From Perilla frutescens (Eukaryota > Streptophyta > Magnoliopsida > Lamiales > Lamiaceae): a DNA stretch of 64,000 nucleotides. The stretch is taken from positions 33,719,501 through 33,783,500 of the forward strand of contig BRKX01000002.1 of NCBI GenBank assembly GCA_026008535.1. The letters are read 5' to 3'. Below the pieces are notes generated by a model, which had not been told where the DNA came from, searched no databases, and was given only the letters and a program-made list of their open reading frames with translations. This document shows positions 23,701 to 36,231 of the stretch, one piece after another (within the stretch, counting starts at the first letter, position 1; each line of letters starts with the position of its first letter). Position numbers and translations under genes: made by a program.

Positions 23701-26463
23701 ACACATGTTGAGTGAATAAAACTGAATCATAAATACATTTGTAAATGAGTTCATATTCGATTGGTAAATTTTATTGAAACAATATTTTTTTTACTAAATT
23801 ATAGGTACAGTATAAATTACGATTCATTGATTAAACAATACCTATTTTAGTTTTAATAATTTTTTTATGGAACGAATTTTTTCAATTTTGTTCCAATATG
23901 ATTATTTGACGCCCATTATCTTGTGCACGAGGTGCACATCGAATATCAACGCGTTGATCTAATTAACCTCAAAACAGATTATATTTTCTAAGGTTACATG
24001 TGATACTTTTTTAATTTAAAGTGATACTTTTTTTTTGGCTAATACTTTTAAAGCGGTTTTAAAAAAAATTCTAACCAATATTTTTAATGGGACAAGTTAT
24101 ATTTTTGGACTTTCAAGTGATATTTTTTTAATATTACGGTCAATAGTGATGTGCATCTAGTGCACACAAGACCCACTCATTGTATAATAGACTAAATGGA
24201 ATAATTATGATGGCTAAGACTACACACATCAGTAACCTTATCCAACCCAACCTTCAAATAAAATATTAATTTCCCTCTCCTCCACATCCACAACTTCCAA
24301 CTTTTTATATAATTTATACTCAGTGACCTTCATCCAACCTAACCTTCAAATAAAATAATAATTTTTTCTTTTTCTTTCAACCTACATAAAGTATTTATCA
24401 TTTTATTTTTTTAATAAGAACATGTTATTAAAATAATATTTTTCTCTTGCATTTAAAAAAATATTAATTAATTTATTAGAATTTTTTTAATTCATAATTA
24501 TAAAAAATCTCAATTAATTTATTAGATATGTTTTTGGAATTTATAATTACAAAAAAAATTATACAATTATAAATTCATAATTTACTTGACAACAAAATAA
24601 AAATTACAAGAGTTAAAACAAAATAAAATAAATAGACAACAATGAAAACATGTAAAATTTTAAATTACATATTTAACTAGTGCCCAATTTATAAAAACAT
24701 ATTAATATGAGGGAATTTTGGTGTATTTTAAAAAAAATTAAATAATTATATAAAATATTTATATTTTAAATTAATATATACATATATATATAATTATGTG
24801 GCACTCAATCAAAAGCTGCCACGTGTACAACAATTGGGTCATACCTTGGAGTTGGCCAGCCGACTCAAGTCATCAATTTCCATGACTTTTCCTTTTCTTT
24901 TTCTCAAAATTTTATCTTTTTGTGGTGACCTCTTTTCTTTTCCTCAAAATTTTATCTTTTTGTGGTCCAATAGGGGTAGCCTAAGGGCGAGTCCTGAGGG
25001 TTTGGCCAAACTAAATTACCACAGAAAATTTGGTGGATGACCCGCTCCATCTTAAAATAATATTTTTTTTACTTTCTACAGAAAAAATGCTTTTCACTAA
25101 TAATATTTTGAAACTAATGTCAATTTAAAAAATAAAATAAAAAATAGGCTGTCGAAATTTAAAAAAAAATAAAAAAAAAATATTCAAATACTTTATATGG
25201 TAAATGAAGTGTTGCGACCCAGCCCCGTTTGGTCAAATTTGATGTAGGTATATTATCTTACATCCCAACATATGTTAACAACTTTGACCGGGTTGGAATC
25301 GGTCCCCCATACCCATCTTGACCCAATTTGAACCTGCCCCAAATCGAATTGGTTCACCGGGTTCCATACACATTTTTACCCAAATTTGAATCTGACTTTC
25401 ATTTTGAAGGTCACTACATTATCGCAGAAATAAGCAAAGATTGTGACATTTTCTAGCATTTATTATTATTATTTTCTTTTTCTAACTTACACATAGACGG
25501 AGTAGGATTTGAAGACTGTATTCAAGATTATAATAAAATGACATCATGATGCTCGATACGTCCTATCATAAAATTAACAAAATGATATTTTGATTTGCCT
25601 TATACAACTAGCTGAAATAGTGAAATTCTCTTTAGTGTTGCATTCTTTATTAAATACTCGATTATTTTAACTTTTTTTATTTCAATTTAATTTCTTATGC
25701 TTTAATATTATTTTACATTTATTATTTAAGATTCATCATATCCAATTAGAATAAATTATATCAAATTTTAATTAGATAGGATGAAGCCTAAATAATAAGT
25801 GTAAAATTAAATCAAATCATAATAAATTAAAATCAAATAATAAAAAAAAAAAAAAGTAGTGTGTGCAACAGGACAGTAGCTAGGGAATGCAAGGGAGCAA
25901 GTGAGAAGAAAAAAGATGAAAAAGGGTTAATTAAAAGGAAAAGACAATAAGAATACCTGAATGTACAGGACCCTTTGTGGCTGTAGACCGGAGTTGTGGA
26001 AGTAAAAATATTTGTCTCCTGCCCTAAACGGCGTTTCATATTTTGGGAAATCATATAATTCCGTTAGCTTTTCACAGAGCTTCTCCCTTGTTTCGCATGT
26101 TTTGAGCACACAATCCGTCAACTTCATCTGTTTTTCCACAAACTCTTTCGTCTCCACAGAATCAGGATCTTCCAGCCTAAATCAACACACCAAATTAAAA
26201 TCCATCCTAACAAATCATTAATTTGCATGTTGAACTCCAATACATACAAAATTCATCAACTTAGTCTAACAAAAAAAAACTTGTGTACGTAAGACCGTTT
26301 GTTTGATAAATACGATCAAAGTCGAAATAGGCGACATCATTAGTCATTACCATCGATAAGGGTCAGGGACCGTAACGCCGTGATAATCATCGACAACGGA
26401 GTCATCCCGACGAGCCGTGGGATACTCTACACGATCGTCGACGGAGGTGGGCAGCGATCCCAT
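20773..26463 (-). CDS. POP: Prolyl oligopeptidase (S9A serine peptidase), complete, 11 exons, 731 aa
   Basis: Cytosolic-type serine peptidase that cleaves short peptides after proline. Exons in coding order: 26351-26463, 25957-26176, 23309-23509, 23150-23220, 22826-22988, 21995-22588, 21471-21927, 21326-21389, 21107-21248, 20914-21018, 20773-20838. They sum to 2196 nt in one frame with GT..AG introns. The N-terminal [25 protein letters not shown] is the usual start of the family. The beta-propeller fills roughly residues 75-450 and the alpha/beta hydrolase the rest. The catalytic Ser569 lies in GGSNGG, the Asp in ADHDDRV (about 662) and His701 in NAGHGAG. No signal peptide is seen. Length matches plant POPs of about 730 aa. 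The 2.4-kb second intron carries a MITE. Plant peptide-cyclising enzymes such as PCY1 belong to the same family, but nothing here points to cyclase activity. Confidence 0.96.
23911..24175. mobile_element. MITE-like inverted-repeat element in a POP intron
   Basis: The ends are imperfect inverted repeats: left ttgtgcacgaggtgcacatc, right reversed ttgtgtgcactagatgcacatc. The interior has several copies of tgatactttttt. A related layout with the same words in the opposite sense lies at 62191-62567. It sits inside the intron between 25956 and 23510 and leaves both splice sites untouched. Confidence 0.55.
24893..24972. repeat. 40-bp tandem duplication in a POP intron
   Basis: The phrase ctcaaaattttatcttttt plus tgtggt occurs twice with a 40-base period, with slight differences. 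It lies in the second intron of the prolyl oligopeptidase gene. Confidence 0.85.
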
Positions 26464-26555
26464 CTATTTTCTAGAAGAAACTAATATTTTATTAACTATT
26501 ATATAAGAGAGAAAAGTGTGGAGAGTTGCAGTAGAAAATAAATTGAGTTATTAGT

Positions 26556-26569
26556 GTATTATATATATG
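26556..26569 (-). promoter_or_regulatory. Candidate TATA box of the prolyl oligopeptidase gene
   Basis: The minus strand reads acatatatataatac about 95 bases upstream of the ATG at 26463. The distance suits a plant core promoter with a short 5' UTR. AT-rich context lowers certainty. Confidence 0.5.
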
Positions 26570-26639
26570 TGAAAAATGATATGGTTGTTGAGGAAAGAGA
26601 GCAGACAATTCGGGATTTAAGCGTATCGTATAGATAGAA

Positions 26640-28320
26640 TTGTCGACAAAATGTTGTCATATTGTGGGAAATATGTTGACATGGGTTTCAAAATTACAGG
26701 ATATTCTTTTTTGGACACATCTCTATGTTATGATGTTCACCTAGATTCTTGGGGATATCTCCTTCCATTTTTATTTTTATTTCATTATTTATTTTTTATT
26801 TTTTATTTTTTGGGAGTTGGCCCAGGTTGGAGAATTAATAATCGAATAAGTTATAAGGTCCCTTATCTTATAAGGGTCTGTTTGCTAGGTTGTATAGTAT
26901 AAAGTTGCATATGTTTGACATTATGTATTTTTCCGTATAAGATATCAATATCATGTTTGTTTTGATATATTAAAATACATGTATTAATAATATATTGTTT
27001 ATTAGATTGTCAATAAAATTTCAATTCATAAAATATGCTTTAATTAATTACTATATGTTGTGTGAATATTCTATAATAAGATTTTTAATTAATATCTGCA
27101 AGATTAATTTAGTCAGCAATTGTTAATAATTTTATATGGTATTATATATCTTACCTGCAGATTGTTATATGTTATACCATGTAATGATTAACACATATCG
27201 GTCCTTGCATAATTATTTCTTTAATATTACTAGCAAACATATTAATATTATGGCGTTATAGGTATCTATCATATTTAATATCGTGATATTGATGATAGTG
27301 TGAGTTTTTTCTTTCGTATTTTGGTTTTTATAATCTACTTACAGTTAGTGGATCCTGTTGAAATAATGTGTTTTTTAAAATAAAAATTACAGTAATATAT
27401 TAATTAGATTAGATAAAGACGCGTGTTCCAAGAGTAAATTAGTATATATATAGTTGAAGATTAATTAAGGTGAAATGCCTTAAATTTGAATAAGATGATT
27501 GCAGAACATGGTATCTTTCGGATTTTGTGAAGATATATATGATGTAGAGCACGTAATACTAGCAAAAGGACCAGACTACAAGATGATAATATTTATTTTA
27601 TACTAACTTCCAATCCTCAACAATTGTGCTCTAACTTGTATGACATTTTTAAAATTAATTTTTTAAAAACTACGAGGCCGTAGTTCTGTAGGATGTGGGA
27701 TTTTATTTTGAAACAGAGAATTTGAAGTTCCAACATTCAATATATAGACAAATGAATGATATATTATTGAATTATTATAAGAGTGGTGGTATGAGTTTAT
27801 GTAACAATGGTCTTTAAAGTCTTTACACTGATGTTGATGTGTGAAAGTTGTGTATTTCAACTTTACCAAATAAGGCTAGAACATCGGCTATGTTTATACA
27901 AAAGAGATAAACCCAAAACTCTAAAATCATATCTAATTTAATTGGTGTAAAGTTCTATGTCTTGTTAGGATCGGGTTCAATTATACTAACAATAATTTGG
28001 ATTGAAATATTTCATGTGGTTGACGTATATAGTTTTTTATAATCATTCACTGACACATGTACCACTAATTCATCCAAAAAGAGATTCATTCAAACCCATG
28101 GAGGCATATATGATATACACTAATACAAGAGACGTACACCAAAATTATGAATACAAGATATGTTAAACTTTTTTCTAAAGCTAATGCTTATCATTAGTGA
28201 TGTTTTGAGTATGGGCATAGTTTTATACGTTGTTAGAGTTGTTCTGTAATATCTTCTCTATCTTTTTTTCCAAGTAGAAGGTATTTATACTTTGACGACA
28301 CATTGTTGATTTAATTTGCA
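26640..28320. other. AT-rich intergenic stretch
   Basis: Upstream of the prolyl oligopeptidase promoter. The ORFs at 26651 and 27663 are short, low-complexity and without domains. Nothing else is recognised. Confidence 0.5.
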
Positions 28321-28674
28321 GGGAACATTATGCTTTGATACCTACATTTTATTCTTTTTCAAAAATCTCCATTTTTTTAAAATTATCAAAATAGTGCCCA
28401 TTTTTTAAAAAAATGCAAATATATTTTATTTTTGCCCGAAAATCTTATGTAAATGATTGTATTTTAATATTTCTATTTCCCCAGTTACGTAAAAAAAATC
28501 CTCTAATTAAAAAATCTTATAATACAATCAATTACGTACGATTTTTTTGAGCCGCAAAATCAATCAAATGTTTGTAAATATTTTTTAAAAATGGGTATTT
28601 TTTCGTTAATTTTGAAAAAAAATAGCTATTTTTTAAAAAGAATTCAAAATATAGGTGTCAAAGTAAAATTTACC
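28321..28674. mobile_element. Long-inverted-repeat element, MULE-like
   Basis: The arms of roughly 100-130 bp are inverted copies: left ctttgatacctacatttt, right reversed ctttgacacctatatttt, continuing through a-rich blocks with ccatttttt. The outer ends (gggaacatt / ggtaaattt) resemble those of the MULE at 40398. I find no matching target duplication, so borders are approximate. Confidence 0.6.
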
Positions 28675-28929
28675 GTACTGTGTAAGTGATAACACGAGCG
28701 ATTATAAATTGAAATGAGAGGACTCACATTATACTTTGTATCGGAGCATACAATGGAACTTACAGATTGATATCCCTCTATTGGAATGGAGGAAATCGAA
28801 CATCCCTTTATTGGACTTTAGTTAAAAAAACCGTTAGTCCAAACGAACTAAGCAAAACAAAATTCTTAAAAGCATTTGCCTTAAAACAACAAGAAGAAAT
28901 AAAACAGTGAAAAAATCCACACCTCCAAC

Positions 28930-29361
28930 TAGGGTTGTAGATGAATCGAGTCGAGCAAAACACCCTAATATTCAAGCTCAAATCATTAATGAATATTCAA
29001 GCTCGAATCTCGAGCTTTCTTTCTCTTGTTCGAGCTCGGCTAGATAAATATTTGTCATTCTCGAGTTCGGCTCGTGAAATGCTAAAAATTTTACTAAACA
29101 AACGCTCAAAAAAAACCTCGTTCAATTTACATATTTGGCTTGGAGCTCGAAAAAAAAAGAGTTTATTTAATTTACCCCTTTGAAATATTTATAATATTTA
29201 TGAACATGTTCGAATAAGTTCGAACTTGAACATATTTGCGAGCTAGTCGAGCTGAATAATTAATACTTTGTTCGAGCTCGACTCGTTTAGAATGAAAAAG
29301 AACAATTTTCAAATTGAATTTCAAATAGTTCGCGAGTGATTCTGTTCATTTTACACCCCTA
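28930..29361. mobile_element. hAT-type non-autonomous element, 432 bp
   Basis: Termini TAGGGTTGTAGATGAA and, reversed from the right, TAGGGGTGTAAAATGAA. The flanking 8-mers cctccaac (28922-28929) and tctccaac (29362-29369) match at seven of eight positions. The interior is full of gctcgag / ctcgagc words. No transposase is present. Confidence 0.85.
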
Positions 29362-31493
29362 TCTCCAACTAATATTAGGAAAGGAGTGATGTATCCGAAA
29401 TGAATAAGAGGCCATCAAGATTTTGCTGCGGTCCATGAGCCGGGATCAAGAACGAGGCGGGCCCATTTTAATAAAAAGGCCCATTTAAAATTCTTGTCAT
29501 CGCTACATTCAAAATCCATATTCATGTCTCCCCTAAAAAAAATATAAAAAAATCCATATTCTTTTTAAATTCACAACTCTATTTTGCAATACTCTATATT
29601 TTAAAAAAGAAATCTCTATATTTTAAATAATCTCTAACCATACATAGTATATGTTATGTATCAATGTTTGAACGTTATACTCTAACGCAGGATAAAGTAT
29701 ATAGAGTCATATTTTAGAGTTTTACTTTATTTTACAAATATTGTGTATTCCACTTTTGTGTGTGTGTAAACATAAATTTTATTTCATCATTATTTCATAT
29801 ATATGAGAAAAAATGTCACATTTAAACATGTTATGTTTTATAAATTAACTAGTATTTCCCATGTGCAATGCACATATTTTAATTTTATAAATTATTGTTA
29901 AGTTCATCTTATTTTGAAATTTTACTTATTAAGTAATTAATAAAATAACGTATTAAATAAGGTTATTAGTAATTATACAAAAGTACCAAATGGGAGTGAA
30001 ACTTGAATGTTACTATTCAAAATTTGATAAGCACGCACCAAATTAAAGTTGAAAAGATGGAAAAATTATGAAATAAATACATTAATTCATGATTAATCAA
30101 TCTTTATAAATGATTAAACATCAACAAATAAACAAAGTAAAGAATGCAATATTAATATTGATCTTTATAAATGTTGTCAATTAATTAACTGAGTACAATC
30201 TTTTTGCTACCAATGTTAATCAGGTAAGTTATATTTCGCCAAATAAAATTAAAATTAATAAAAAAAAGAAATAATTATATACACCAATTCCTCAACAAAA
30301 CCAAAAAACATCATCACATCTATATCTATATTATATCTAAAAGTAAGATAATTCATATAAATAGAAACTATCAAATTTTCCCGCCTAAACTATATCTCTA
30401 AAAAAGTAAATATATAGTAATTATTTAATATCACATCTAAGACATGATATATATCTTAATATACATAATATGATATATACGATACAATATATATTAAGAT
30501 ATAGAATATAATTATATAAACCACCGAATATAATATATAAAGATATATAAGATATGTATATATATAAAGATAATAAATAATATAAGATATGAACTAATTA
30601 GATACATATTATATATTTATATCTTAATATATATAAAGATATATAAGACAAAGATATAAAACGTAAACATGCTCAATTCATTTATAAGATTTTATTTTAT
30701 TATATATTATAATTTATCGGCCCACCATAATTAGCCAAGTAAATCATATGTCATAATAATTATTACAATTTACCTCGTATAATAGAATATTCATTAGTAA
30801 ACTATGATTATCCCACCCAAATGAATATTGATGGATACAGAAATCTATACTAATTATCAATCATAATAAATATAAATATCGTATTACATCAAATTTTGAA
30901 TTTCAATTTTTTACTCACAGTTCCAATGTCCGCTATTATAAATTGATAGAGGTTTTAAATTTTTTAATTTATATGTTATTTTTGTGACGTTAGTCAAAAA
31001 ATTAATTTATTAAGCTTGGCAAAAAATATAGTCTATGAAGGATTTTTAAGAGCTCGGATATATCACTCTATATATATCTTGCAAAAGTACAGTAATATTA
31101 TAATTAACACTTAAATATGTGAATATGTTAAGTTTGACAAATATTTAGTTTATAAGGATGATTGATTTAGTTTATTAAGTTTGGCAAAGATTTAGTCTAT
31201 TAAGTATTTAATTTATATAATGATATTTATTGACCATATATTGTCGGCATTGTTAAATTAACTTATTGAAAATAATCAATAATTACCTTAATTAATAGGT
31301 TGATTGTTCAAGGCTAATTTTATCCTCAAATCATCTGATATTTATACTTTAAAAAAGTATTTAATATAATGGTAATTGAATTAATAAATTAATTTATACC
31401 ATAACAAAAATATGTTATAAATAGTGGTGTCATATGCTTTGTTTACCATTCAAAATTTCTTGACAAAGTGCAGAGTGTGTTTATGTAGTGGCC
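29362..31493. other. AT-rich intergenic stretch
   Basis: Very AT-rich, with repeated atatatctt/aagatata words around 30300-30660. No ORF, RNA gene or bounded repeat that I can support. Confidence 0.5.
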
Positions 31494-32300
31494 CGAACCT
31501 TTTTTGTATATAATTAATTGTAATCATAGACTATGGGAGTCGCGTCATTTTAAAATTTCCGTAATTCGGTGGTTTAACCGAACTTGCAATGTGTCGTATC
31601 GATGAGAATCGAAATATATTTTAATATGAGTATTAATCGATTTATCGATTTGTGTCACTTGGCGTATTTAAAATATTTAAGAAAATGTGTTTAATCTATG
31701 GTTTTAAAATCAATAAATTATTTCATCCGTTTCGGTCCAATTTGGGATTTTTCCGGAGACGAAAAATATCACGATAACTGAATAGCGGGTAATTAAAATC
31801 CGATTTGTGTCGTCGCGTCACCCAAAAAGGGGAGCCATGCCTCACGTCTTTTCACCATTCCCATATCTACCTACTCTAGCCTTTCTCTTCTTCATTCTTT
31901 CTGCACAAGATTTCAAGAGAGAGGAAACGCAGCTGAGCAGCCCTCATTTCTTCTTCGTTCCTTTCTTCTTCTTCTTCTTCTTCTTCTTCTTCTTCATCTC
32001 CTTTCCATCTTTTCATCTTCATTTCTACTCAAAATTATCGAGAGAGAGAGAGAGAGAAAAAAAGAGAGAAGCAAAGAAGAGAAGGAGTAACAGTTATAAT
32101 CATCCGTTCCAGCCATTTTCATAGCTTTTCAAGCTTCCTCGAATCATTTTTCGAAAGGTATTTTTGAAACCGTGTTATGTGTTTTATTTATGATTCAAAG
32201 TATGTTTCGTTAAGCTTTGAGATATGTTTTGTTGTTGTGAATGCTTGTGTATCGAGTATTTTTGTTGTGGCGAAGTTTTGTATCGAGTTTATGGCAGTGT
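31494..32300 (+). mobile_element. Probable Ty3/gypsy LTR remnant
   Basis: It begins TGTAGTGGCCCGAACC, very like the start of gypsy LTRs (compare TGTAGCGACCCGG of the LTR ending at 12063 in reverse). It continues with higher-complexity sequence than its surroundings and contains a (TTC)11 run at 31963-31995 and a GA run at 32039-32056. The 3' border and any internal region are not visible. The 105-codon ORF inside is a by-product of the TTC run. Confidence 0.45.
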
Positions 32301-33693
32301 ATCTATCATCGTTCTCGTATTTCCCAAAATGAAATCCATAGTCATTGTACAATTATTTATTCTATTATTAGTATAATATTTGTATCTAAACATCATCATA
32401 TCTTTTTTTTTCCAACTCACTACCAATGGAAGGCACACTCATAATTAAATACTTCATGTTTTCTAGTTGAAACATCATATGAGCAAATTAATCTAAATTT
32501 CATTGTCAAAATTTTCTAATTAATTCTATAGTTATAAATAGTGATTAGTGGACAACACTAAGAACTGAAATTTCAATATCTCAAAAATCAAAATAAAAAC
32601 CAATAAATCGGGCAACAATATAGAATGATATCAATCAATGTTTCTGACTATAAACATTTGCTATGCATGATCAGAAAATAGAATTGATCATACTCAACTT
32701 TAGTTTTCCACGTCAAAAAATGAAGAAAAATTAAAGAACTCTTGATACAATCTAAAGTTTACATAGTTTAATCAAAAATGAAAATATATATAGTTGCAAA
32801 CAGGAATCACTAGTGAAGGTGATGACGAATTTTTATTTTTATTTTCACAAACAATCAAAAAAAAGTTCGTACAGTTATAGAACAAATATATGTGTATGTA
32901 TATACTATCATAATTTTGGAGTGGAATTTGTGTCATAATTGCAACAGCTAATTGGACGTTGGGATTGCTTTAAAGTTTTCAAATATATTATTATAATTTA
33001 GCGCCATTAGGGAAGATTAATTAGTTGAGTTGAAGATGTTAATTAGGCGTTATTAATCAATGATTTTCAACACAACTATAATATAATTTATTAAAATTAT
33101 ATCATAGATTTATATATTGACTAAACTACTCCATTAGAAAATAAAATATTGTATTACTACTTAAATAAGTATGAATTACTTGTGTATTTTTTGAGTAAAC
33201 AAATCATCTATACTATTTTTTCCATTCCTTGATATTATTTGAAATAATTAGATTGTGCAATAGTAATATGATATGTGCTCATATTTATTGAAAATTCATC
33301 TTGGAGGAAATTAAGATTGTTTTAATTTTTCTAAAATGTGTTTTCTTATAATTAATTATTTATTTATTTTTGGGGTGTGATGAGATGATTACAGTTATAA
33401 CAAATTATAATTAAATTTTTATTTTTCTTGTAATTTGATTATTCATTAGACATTTAATTAATGTATATGTATTTTGACACATGATTTTTTAATATATCCA
33501 ATTAAATAATATATATATATATATATAATATTAGATTTCACAATTGTTTTCAAAATTTTAATTATTTTTTGATAAAAATTATAAATATAGACATATATAT
33601 AATTCATATTACAAAATGTTAATATTATATATATATATATTATAAATATATATTGATCGATGTTTATTATATTGTATTTTATATAAAGATATG
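32301..33693. other. AT-rich intergenic stretch
   Basis: Contains TA-rich runs near 33510 and 33630. No gene or bounded element is recognised. Confidence 0.5.
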
Positions 33694-33698
33694 ATATA

Positions 33699-34372
33699 TG
33701 TAGAGACCCTATTTATGCATAGGCCCAAAAACTAAGCTCACGCATATTTGAAGGTTTAAAGAATCAAATAAGATCGACGCCTCATGATAAAGTGTCTCGA
33801 GGTCCATGCCTCAAAGTCCACCTCTCGAGATCCATGTCTCGAAGTCGATACCTTAATCCTCGAAGTCCAGAGGTCTAAAAGCAAGAGTTCACGATCGAAC
33901 AGACTCAAGGAGAAGACTGGGTCAAAATATCCGTTGAAGATAGCCATGACCCCGTCAAAAATCCTAAAAGGGATAGGAGAGAATCCCTAAAATATCGGGA
34001 TTCAGTTGATATCTCACCAGTATAAATATATGCTCCTCATAAACGGCAAGGGAGGAAAAATCATTCACACAATACACATAACGCTGGCACTTCAACCAAA
34101 TCACAAGCTATCATCGCACAGCTCCGCAAGAAACAATTACACAAGGCTCCATAACAGCGAAGCTCGACCCCCCTCTTTTACTAAATAGCTCTTATAATCC
34201 CACAATTTTATCATTTTATCTTAATTTAATTTGATTCTGACTTGAGCGTCGGAGTCCGTTCGATCGTAAACCCCCCGACGATCCTTCGGCTTCACGTGTT
34301 TTCTTTGTCTTGTAGATCGCCCGAGTCCGAACTCGAAGAATGATCAACTGTAGAGATTTTTCGACCTCTACA
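33699..34372 (+). repeat. 5' LTR of the Tat-like element
   Basis: 674 bp. It starts TGTAGAGACCC and ends CCTCTACA; the last 24 bases form an imperfect inverted repeat, TGTAGAG…CCTCTACA. A TATA box (agtataaatatatg) lies near 34020. Confidence 0.92.
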
Positions 34373-34412
34373 ATTTGGCGCCCACCGTGGGGCTCCGATC
34401 GATCACTTCAAG

Positions 34413-35538
34413 ATGACGAACAACAACCGAAAGGATGCAACGATTGTTCCTCAGGAAGCCCGAGACGGGGCAACTGCGACCCTCGTCTGAAGGCGATGGC
34501 GATGTCTCACGGCTTCTACGTTCGATCCAGTGTCAATTGGATACCACCACGGTTGAACTTGCGGCAATCCGCACAGAAGACTCAGCTTTGAAAGCCAGAG
34601 TAGAAGCCATTTCACAACTAAACATTTTTCAGAACGGATCTGCTCGAACTCAACTGTCCCCGCTCTCACAAACCCGAACGTCAAACAAACTCCGAGAGCA
34701 GGTACTTCTGAACTCGACTCATGAATTAACTAATCATCTCACCGTAGGTACAAGCAAGGAACCCATATTCAAGGGTAAGAGAAAGGATGATTTCCCCATA
34801 GGACCCCCTCCTGGGTTCGAAGACTACGAGCCTGGATCAGAATCTGAAGTCGAAAAGAAGATCCAGCGATTGGAAGATATATTGACCCGAATCCCAGGGG
34901 TTTTCGCTCCCATTCGAAAAACTGCAGCAACGAGTTTTGCAGATTCCCCATTCACCGACGAGATCAGCCTCGTAGAGATGCCTCTGAAGTTCACCTTCTC
35001 GAGCATGAAGCTGTTTGATGGCGCATCCGATCCCGATGATCATGTTGCCCAATACAAACAAAGAATGATCACAACCATGATACCTCGACATGCCCAAGAA
35101 GCCAGCATGTGTAAAGGCTTCGGTTCCAGCCTCGTTGGCCCAGCATTCCAATGGTTCATCAACATTCCCAACTCAACGATCTTGTCATTCGCTCAGCTTA
35201 ACGATCTCTTCATCGAGCAATTCGCTAGTAGCCGCAAGATTGAAAAACGTGCGGACGACCTCTACACGGTAGTACAAAGGTCAGAAGAATCCCTATGAAG
35301 CTTCGTGGGAAGGTTCAATAGAGAAAAAGTATCGATCCCCAACTGCAACATCGATACAACAATTTTAGCCTTTAGAAAAGGCCTAAAAAATGACTCAGAC
35401 CTCTACAAGGAACTGACGAAATACCCGTGCAAGACAATGGAGGATATCCTAGCAAAGGCTTGGGCACGAAAGAGGACGAAGAAATTTTTTCCCGATCCCA
35501 AACCAAGTCACAAGAATCATCAACAACAGGGCACATAA
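34413..35538 (+). pseudogene. Tat-like gag, broken
   Basis: Capsid protein gene. An ATG at 34413 opens MTNNNRKDATIVPQEARDG and ends at TGA 34488-34490. The body then runs in another frame from about 34435 to 35298. The gag core includes MKLFDGASDPDDHVAQYKQRM, GPAFQWFINIP and FIEQFASSRK. A TGA at 35296 replaces an expected Arg codon before SFVGRFNREKV, and the reading ends at TAA 35536. There is no zinc knuckle and no following protease. The frameshift and stop make this copy non-functional as it stands. Confidence 0.88.
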
Positions 35539-35679
35539 GACCCCAAACGGCGAAGGACCGACCCATAATAAAAAACTGAAACGCACTACACCTAAAACAG
35601 TACCACCTCTAGAAATTTTTGAACTCATTCTAAATTATTTTGATTTATTCTTTAGCTTTGCTTACTGACTTGAGTATCG

Positions 35680-35900
35680 GAGTAACTAACAGAACCCCAA
35701 GCACATGGGTCCCGACTCTCAAGAGGATAACAGAGTTCTGACCCCGAAGTCAGCCTCACAGCCAAAGAAACCCCAAGCACAGGGGTCTTGATCCTTAAAA
35801 TAGAGAGCTCGAGTTCGGGAACGATCCCGACTTCCGAACCAACCGCAAGGGTCCCGACCCTCAAGGCAGTAAACTCAAGTGTAGGACAACCCTTGAACCT
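35680..35900 (+). repeat. Short palindromic tandem block in the Tat-like element
   Basis: Two to three imperfect copies of a unit built on accccaagcacaggggt and gggtcccgaccctcaag. Each is self-complementary (ACCCC..GGGGT, GGGTC..GACCC). It follows gag and precedes the larger hairpin array. Confidence 0.65.
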
Positions 35901-36231
35901 CGACTATGACTTCGAAAGGTATCGCCTAAACGTGCACTATTTATCTTATCTAATCCCATCTCTGTAGGTACTCCAACCTGAAGAGCTTATCTCACAACAA
36001 AACAACCAGAATAAGACAAAGTATGCAACATAAAAGCACATAAACGACAAAACAAATAAGAGTAAATCAACTTAAAAGATAAAGGATAGAGGAACGGAAA
36101 AATAATCTGAAAATGCAATCTAAATAGTTTCCGAGAAAACGACGGTGTTTGAAGCAAAGTCCTCAAGCAAGTTTTAAATGCGAAATAAGCGGGACGATTG
36201 GAAAGAATCGCGGAAGAGATTTATATGAAAG

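Noticed and set aside
31807..32124. 105-codon ORF rich in Phe
   Set aside because: Driven by the (TTC)11 microsatellite inside an LTR-like remnant.
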